NCBI GenBank assembly: GCA_019054805.1
Contig: JAHQIY010000014.1
Coordinates: forward strand, 2,232,001-2,296,000
Length of the DNA stretch: 64,000 nucleotides
Reading direction: 5' to 3'
Source: Brachionus manjavacas
Lineage: Eukaryota; Rotifera; Eurotatoria; Ploima; Brachionidae
Shown in pieces: positions 56,603 to 64,000 of the stretch. The notes under the pieces were generated by a model, which saw nothing but the letters and a program-made list of their open reading frames with translations, was not told the DNA's origin and searched no databases. Position 1 is the stretch's first letter. Each line of letters starts with the position of its first letter. The position numbers and the translations under genes were made by a program.

Positions 56603-59600
56603 CCTGGTTGGAGTTAAAATATTTCTTATCAGTTTTTGATTTTTTGCCGCTGCAAATATTTTGTTTTCTTTAAAACAATGAAGTTAACTTTTTTTATTGT
56701 CTAAGGTACGATCTTATGATAAGATAATTTTATTTCATTTTTTGGAACATTTTTCATAAGCCTAAATAAAAATAGTTTATCAATCAATCAATCAATACTC
56801 ATGTACCTTAGCTAACGGAAACTCAACTTTTTTTAATGTTTAACGAAGAAGCTCATTTTAAAAGAGCTGTGGTTTGAGAAACGTGAGCTTACATTTAATG
56901 GATTTCAAATATATTCTACAAAAATTGAGATACAACTCTAGAAGCTTTCATTGAATAAACTTTGAAAATTCTTTTTCTAATTTTTTGCTGTCCTCTCTGT
57001 AACTTTTAACATTTAAACGAATTTTTTTATATGCTAAATTGTGGGCTCAAAAGTGAAAATGTCCAGGTTCCATCGGACACTGTTCTTAAAAAATAAATAA
57101 CTAAACAATTAACTATTTTTCTTTATTTTTGTTTATATGAAAGAGCTACAGATTTACAGGTAAATAAAATATTATTGACTATTGCAAAAGAGTCTTTAAA
57201 ATACTACAAAAAAATTATCTTCAATAGACACTAGAAGAAAATTCTTTATTTTTTTGAGACAAAAAAAAAACTATCATTTTAAATTTCTTTTTTCAAAATC
57301 AGTCTCTGATTAAAAGAATTAAAGACATTTCGAATAAATATTACTCTTTAGTTGCATTTCTACCTTCTATTTAAAATTTAATTGTAATCTCAGATTAATT
57401 GATAACTGCTAGATTATCATGTATTTGATTTCTTTTAATAAAAATTGTCTCATTCATTAATTTCAGAAAAACGACACTTTAAAAAATTAAAATGAAAATA
57501 AAATTGTTAAATTAAAGTCTAATACTCATTTATTTAATTCTGAATTTACAAAATAAAATAAAAATTTGAATTCTTAAATGTAAAATTTCATCAAATTCAA
57601 TTATTTAAAACTTAGTCATAATTCAATTTTTGACACTAATTTTTTAGATAACCAAAATTTAGTTTTTAATAACAATATTTGATTACCACAATGGGGTAAC
57701 TCCTCTCAGCTCAATCTAAAAAATATGATTATGAATTATGACTTGCTCAAACAAATACTCACCAAATTGAATTCTTTAAGAGCAGCTTCAAGAACAAACT
57801 GGATAAATGTATAAATGAACAATTTTTATTACACTGAATGAAAAAATCAAATTTTTAGATCTTTACATTAAAAAGAGTCTCGGCATGTTGCTAAGCCAGA
57901 AGTACAACATTAGAATCCTTTTTAAATTTTTGGAAATCAAAACAAATGAAATTAAAAAAGGCTTAAAGCTTTCATACCATTTATTCTAAGATTTTAATGC
58001 TGAAATTTATATAAAAGGGAAGTTTATTAGGCGCTTTCTCAAATAAAAGAGAGTGTAGTCTTCAACGAATTTCTTCTATTCTTAAAATTTTACCTTAGAA
58101 AAGCAGATTTCTAATTTATTCTTCTATTTGAAACAAGAAAAAATACTGATGTTCAATATTCAGGATTCATGAATTTTTCTGTAAACAAAATACTTTTTTA
58201 CTTTAAAAAATAACTCATATAAAAGCAATTTTATTATTTTTGAAGGAATACGGCATTTGTTTAATTGTTTCAAGTTTAATTTCTCATTCTTCGTGTATTC
58301 AATAATCTGAGCTACAAAAACAACATCATTTTCCAAATTTTTCCTAAATAGCCATTTGTCTCTAAAAAAATCTGTTAGAGCAGCAATGCAATGGATGCTC
58401 AGAAAACAGAATATTTGATAGAAAACTTAAAAAGAGAATTTTTAAAGATAATTGCAACAAAAATAAATTTTAAGAAATTGAAAATTTTGTCAAGTGTGAA
58501 TTTATTAAATTATAAAATAGTTCGAGTCTAGTAAATATTAGTATACTTTAAATAGTTTTTAATTTAATTATAAACTAAATTTTTAAAATTTTTAAATTTT
58601 ATTTAAAATAAAAATATATCATGAAGAGATGTTCTAAATTCTATCAATTTAAATAGTGTGTCATTTAGTTGTTTAAAAAAACCCATTTGAACATTGACAA
58701 TTCTAATTTATATAAAAAAACCTCACTCTGCCAAATATTTTAAAATAAAAATTAAAAATAAAAAAAATAAAATAACACAAAGAATAAAACTTATCGAAAT
58801 CAGACACAACTCAATGCAATAAAATTTTAAAAAAACTCAATAATGATAAAGCTAACATTAAAAATAATTTTTTTAAAAAAATAATAGTCATAATGTGTTC
58901 ATTAAGCCCCAGAAAACTATTAGAAATACAATTTTTTTCTAATTAATATATTATTTTTTGCAATTTTAAATCTATTGATCACTTTTTTTCTCAACACTTT
59001 CACGGTTAATTCAATTGTTAATTAAAAAAAATGTAAATTAAAAAAATAAACTCAAGAAGGACCTGAAAAATTTAATAAAAGTTTTTTAACTTGATCTGAA
59101 TTAAATCAAAACTTGGGATGCTGATCTAAAAGACAAAATTTAAAAAATTTGAATTATTTTCTCATTTTATGTGTTTACCTATTTTTTTTATAAATCAAAC
59201 TATTAATTTGCACATCATTTTATTAATTTTACACTATTTCATATTTTTTTGTTTAAAAATTTCCAATGAGGAAACAAAATAGTTTCGTTTTCGTGCAAGC
59301 TTGAAAAATTAGAAATTTAAATCTAATTTCCTGGAAATTTAATAAAATTAATTAATCAAAAAGTTTTACATTGTACAACAATAATAAAAAGTAAATAAAA
59401 AAATTTTCTTAATTTTTGTTGCAAAAATTTAATAGCTTTTGTCAATTCAACTTAATCTGCTTCTTCCGTCTCAAAACTAATCAAAGCAATACATTAGTTA
59501 GCATCTTCTGGTCCAGAGAACTTCTAAGCAAATTTTCAACAAAAGCAATTAATGAAAATATTGGAATAATTATAAATTTTTAGAGAAATCGTTTTTAAAA

Positions 59601-62600
59601 AATGACGCAAAATATTTTTCGGAATGTCAACAGTAGAAAAGTTCATCTCGAAACTTAGATAAAACCAGACCAAGTTAAATAAATATATCCAAAAACATTT
59701 ATTAGTTTTAATTCAACAACTATATTGTTTGTTAGAAAATAAAACAAAAAAAAAGCATTTAATTTTGAAAGAAGCAAGACAAATTTTATTCAAGTCTTGA
59801 AATGCTCTGAAAAAAGCAAGCAAAGAAAATTTATGTTGTCATTTAAAACTTAAATAAATCATTTTTAGGCTTTATTTAAAACTATTTTCATTAATTTAAA
59901 AATCTAGGTAGCGAATTAATTTAGCTGCTATTATTTGTTAGTTTAAAATACTTAAAGAAATTGAATTTGAGTAAAGTTGTTCGAAATCCTCACCTTTGCT
60001 AAAAAACATTTGTTTTAAAATTCAATTACTCATTTTGTCATGAGAACAAGCGCTGATGTGCTGTACCTAGTTGAATCTAGAGTTTGAACTATTGAAATCC
60101 TTTAAAAATACATTAATTACAAAATAATAAAATTTCATTTGAAATAAAATTAAAGAATTATTTTTTTAATTTGTTTTTGTATGAAAAAGTTTTGGATTTT
60201 TCTTGCCAAAATCTATATTTTAAAAAATTTGTTGAGAAAAACACTTTTTTTGGTCTAAAGTTGAAAAAAAAAATAGTTTATTCGATTACAGCTTTTATTT
60301 TCTATTAAAAAATTGTCTAAAAGCTACGTTTGCTTAGTCTGGTTATACAATATTGATTTTAGCTCTAAATTATTTTAAATGGATTTAGTTAATAAATATT
60401 CAAAATTCCATTCTTTACGGCTCAAAGTGGCCATCATTTTAAAAAAGTTAATTTCGCGTAAATAAATACTAAGATTGTTTAGTTTTTCAACAATAAGGTT
60501 TGTTTAACAGATTCCACTGAAGTTTAATAGAGCAAACAAATTCTCAAAGTATTAAATAATCTAGCTTTTGGTCGATCTAATCCCAAGTCTAATCAGGTAT
60601 AAGGACTAACGCTAGATTAAGCAAAGTTTAAATACTTTGCTATTTTCATTAAGCCTTACAGGGCTATTTCTAATTTGCGTTTTACCATTTTTAATATCAA
60701 AAATAATTACTTAAAGTTTACACGCCTTAAAAAGCTAAAGAAAAATCTTAATAATTTATAAACAAAATTCAATTTAAATCATGAAATTTTTTATCAATTT
60801 TTTAATGTTTTTAAATTTAGAAAAAAATAATTGTCATTACAACTAAAGAACCGAGAGTTTTAAACATAAAATAGAAATTAAATAACTCTTAGCTATTGAT
60901 ATTTAGAATTACTAAGATAAAATTTAAAATCTTAGGATTTTTTTATTAATTTTTTAAATTAAAAATCAAACAAAAATAAACAGAATCATTGATATCAAAA
61001 TGGATTACTAAAGAGAATGTGAGCAAAAATGTATTTATTTTTCGATTCTCCGGAGGAAACCTGTCTCATGTTTTTAAAAAATGGATTTTGCTTTCAAATA
61101 GCTTTGTTAGTAGCATTCGAGTCTGTTTGAATACAAATCTTTTGAATAAAATCAAATTTAATTAATTACAATTACAACTGAGCCATTCAATTATAATAAT
61201 TTTAAAGCAAAAATTTAATCAATAAAACAAAATAAAAATATTTTCTTTGTACTCTTATAGTGGTTGAGTGTAGAATGGAATTTTTATCATATTTCTAATC
61301 AATCTATTGATTTGTTTACGCTTCTTAAGAGAAAAAAACCCTCCAAAAAATCTTTATTGAAAACAAAATATCTGTTTAAAGTTTGAGTTGTCGAAAAAGT
61401 GAAAATATTATGCAATGCGCTATTTTTGTTCTAACTTATTTTATTGATAAAATAAAATAAAAAAAGCCTGGTGATAGAAAATCGATGGAATCAACTATCA
61501 ACCTTTTAAACAAGTTACGTCACTTTAGCTACTCTTTAATCAAAGTGCCTTAGACCTCTGATTAAAAATTTTAAATTCTCTCTAAATTTTTTTCACTTAT
61601 TTTTTTTGTGTAGTTGTCAGAAAAGTAACTAATAGAGCTATGCGAATTCAAATATTCAAAAATGCCAAAGGTATTTTCTTTTTAAGATTTCTTCGCAAAT
61701 GTTGTTGATTGAATGGAATGAAAAGAATAGCAGCAAAACTACTCGGCAAAGCACTAAAGGCCCCTTGCAAAATCTGGCTAGAACAAAATATTTTTAAAAT
61801 TGTTTAAATTAAATGATTGTAAACATTTATGTTTGGCCCGTAATTGTTTTATCTAAATTTAACTTATCGAGCCAAATTTAAGCCATACTAAAGATTCTTG
61901 ATTTAGAACAGAAGCGCGCCAATTTATTTATTGCTTCACTCTGATTCCCCTGATAAAATCAATTTATCATCGACTAGCAGCCATGATCGATTCATTTCGA
62001 GCACTTAAAGCTCTCTGTCATTGATCGATTGTGGCTTCTATTTGCACAACTGTCCGCTTTTCAAAGCAAAGGCCAAAATTAAGACCATCTAAAAAGGTGC
62101 TAGAGATTAAATACAATTTCTGGATAGAGAAATGGATATACAGCTCTATCTCTACCTAAGGTAATTAACATCAGTATCTGAAAATATTTAAAACATGATC
62201 TAAAAAATATACAAGATATTAGATTTCGGTTTAATCGGGCTTCCAAAAGCACCGATTAAACTAATCGAGATTGTAATCAAATCGTTTGGAAATAACTAAG
62301 AACAAACTTGATATTGGAATATTGATTTTCCCAGTTAATCAAAATTCTCATGAATAATCTCGGCATTAGTGGAATTTCGAAATTAAAATAAAGTAATGTC
62401 CCACGCGATCAACTTTTTTTTGAAATCGTTTTAAAATTTACCTTGAAAAACAATTATTAATGCTTGAGTTTTTTCCTACCTTGATGATTCATCTGGGACA
62501 CATCGTAAGACCTATTTGATTTTTATTTATGACAAAAATTTAGCCTTGGTCTCAACCTCTTTTTTTAATTTTTTATTCAAATAAATTTGAGAATTTTTTC

Positions 62601-64000
62601 TTGTTAAATTTGATGAAATTCTGAGGAAATTCTTGATTGTAATTAAACGATTTCAAACTAATAAATAAAAAGTAATACTCATTAATCATCCTTTTTTTGC
62701 TTGTATAATTAAATATAAACTACGGCAATTCAAATTAATGTACAGCTTTGCAACCCACGATACAAAGATAAAAAAAAACATTTAAAATATTCGCCAAAAA
62801 GCTTAATACCACTAGGCATTATCGAGGAATTTTTATTATTCTGCCATTTTGAAATAACTCTTGTCTAATTAATATGATAAATGATCAGCGGATTTGCAAT
62901 GGCCATCTGATTTTATAGCTAACAAATTTTAAATTTTTATTTTTTTTTCTATTAGTCCTCAATTGATTTAAAAGTAGACAAAAAAAATTAAAATTAAATT
63001 ATGCAGAAAAAAACAACTAAATTTTGTTTATAAATTTATTAAATTTGGAATTTAATTTATTAAATAAATAACAAAAATATTAATAAATCTCAATTGTTTT
63101 TTGTTTCTAGAATTCCTAAAAACAATAGTTTTAATCATAAATGATTCTGATGAAATAAAAGCTCGACCTACTACGATTTAGCTCAGAAGCAATTTCTATC
63201 ATTTGCATCAGAAACTAAAATCTAAAAAAATTGTATTTAACTCACTGATTATTTTAGTTTTATTAGAATAAATAAAGTTTAAATTTGTATATTATTGCTT
63301 TAGCCCTGAATATTGCAATACAGAGTAAGTCAAGAAAAGTGGTTTATGGTCTTTGATCTCATCAAAAATACTATCAAAAAAATAAATTTTATTTTACCCA
63401 AAAAAGTAATGAATCTAAATAACTCATATCTATTTCTGTTGCCCTGAGTCGACTCAAATCATGTTTAATCAAAAAGAAAAAGTTAATCAAACTTTTATTG
63501 TTCTCAACATTTCATCAAATCGATCAAAATTTATTGCTTCTAATTCAGCTTGTCAAATCTTGATAAGAAATTAATCAATTGTACAAAAATCTTTTACTAA
63601 TTTATCTATTACTGAAATTTTATTAAACAATAGAAAGGAAAAGAAAATTAATATATTCAATAATTGAAAATAATTTGTATGCAAATTTAGATGTAATGAA
63701 GCGTAAATATGTGGAAACATGAAGATTGAACAGATCAAAAAATCTAAATCAGTTAGTGAGTCTAAACACGATTCAGAATCGATAATTTATACTTTGGCGC
63801 GTGAGTGCAAATTTTCCAAAATCTTTTACTTAATTTTATTAAAAAAAAAAAACAAAAACAAATTCTAAAAAATCAAAGTTTTTAAGCTCTAAAAGTGAAC
63901 CAGGTGCAAGACTATGCTCAGTTTATAATAATTCTGAACAAAAATAATTTTTACTTCCATCTGGAGAAATCTAATAGCACAACAGCTTGCTGATATTCGA
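56603..64000. other. Long gene-free AT-rich region
   Basis: About 7.4 kb with no open frame of note, no RNA gene and no classifiable transposon. A few GATT/AATC-rich and ATCGAT-rich patches stand out, notably 61,890-62,110, which is less AT-rich than its surroundings. A 10-bp stem GTTTAATCGG/CCGATTAAAC is at 62229-62261. Distant exons of neighbouring genes cannot be excluded. Confidence 0.5.

Noticed and set aside
1-64000. CRISPR array, bacterial operon or prophage-like system
   Set aside because: No regularly spaced repeats with unique spacers, no ribosome binding sites; the gene structure is that of an animal genome.

Overview
This is nuclear DNA from an animal. The evidence is intron-split genes with GT..AG junctions, many introns of only about 35-70 bp, no operon signals of bacterial type, very AT-rich spacers, and homologues of animal proteins (DOP1, SKI3/TTC37, Sar1, a nuclear receptor). 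The two-DNA-binding-domain nuclear receptor is a class known from flatworms, molluscs, rotifers and some other invertebrates. Together with the AT-rich, intron-small, LINE-rich layout it suggests a small lophotrochozoan, with a monogonont rotifer (Brachionus-like) as my best guess. That guess is inference only.

Layout. 1-2,510: decayed LINE remnants and a 677-bp inverted-repeat element. 2,511-17,301 (-): a nearly complete DOP1/Dopey gene of 11-12 exons encoding about 2.6 kaa. Its introns host a TIR element (5.95-6.51 kb), a LINE remnant (11.75-12.75 kb) and a Tigger/pogo-like DNA transposon (14.2-15.04 kb). 18,627-19,616 (-): single-exon nuclear receptor with two DNA-binding domains and no ligand-binding domain. 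20,022-21,810 (+): a six-exon gene for an unrecognised double-zinc-ribbon protein, divergent from the receptor. 21,939-31,264 (+): a 21-exon SKI3/TTC37 gene starting only 128 bp after the previous stop codon; its 3.9-kb intron 5 carries two LINE remnants. 31.3-35.2 kb: LINE remnants. 35,185-38,451 (+): a charged coiled-coil protein with slight resemblance to RBM33. 38.5-42.5 kb: retroelement debris and a palindromic 352-bp element. 42,572-43,269 (-): Sar1 GTPase. 44,104-44,775 (-): a small basic protein of unknown function. 45.5-51.4 kb: LINE copies and solo LINE 3' ends. 52,092-53,864 (-): a 590-aa Gln/Ser-rich protein that looks like a transcriptional regulator. 53.9-64 kb: gene-free AT-rich DNA with one more LINE scrap and a second palindromic element.

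By function, the recognisable genes are housekeeping genes of membrane traffic (DOP1, Sar1) and cytoplasmic RNA decay (SKI3), mixed with regulators (nuclear receptor, Gln-rich protein). No pathway links them. The most interesting items are the nuclear receptor without a ligand-binding domain, a family of near-perfect palindromic elements with 9-bp target duplications, a LINE family whose 3' end keeps a four-base-pair stem while the loop varies in six copies, and two conserved-looking but unrecognised proteins. All exon joins were derived by hand from splice signals and frame continuity, with no transcript data.
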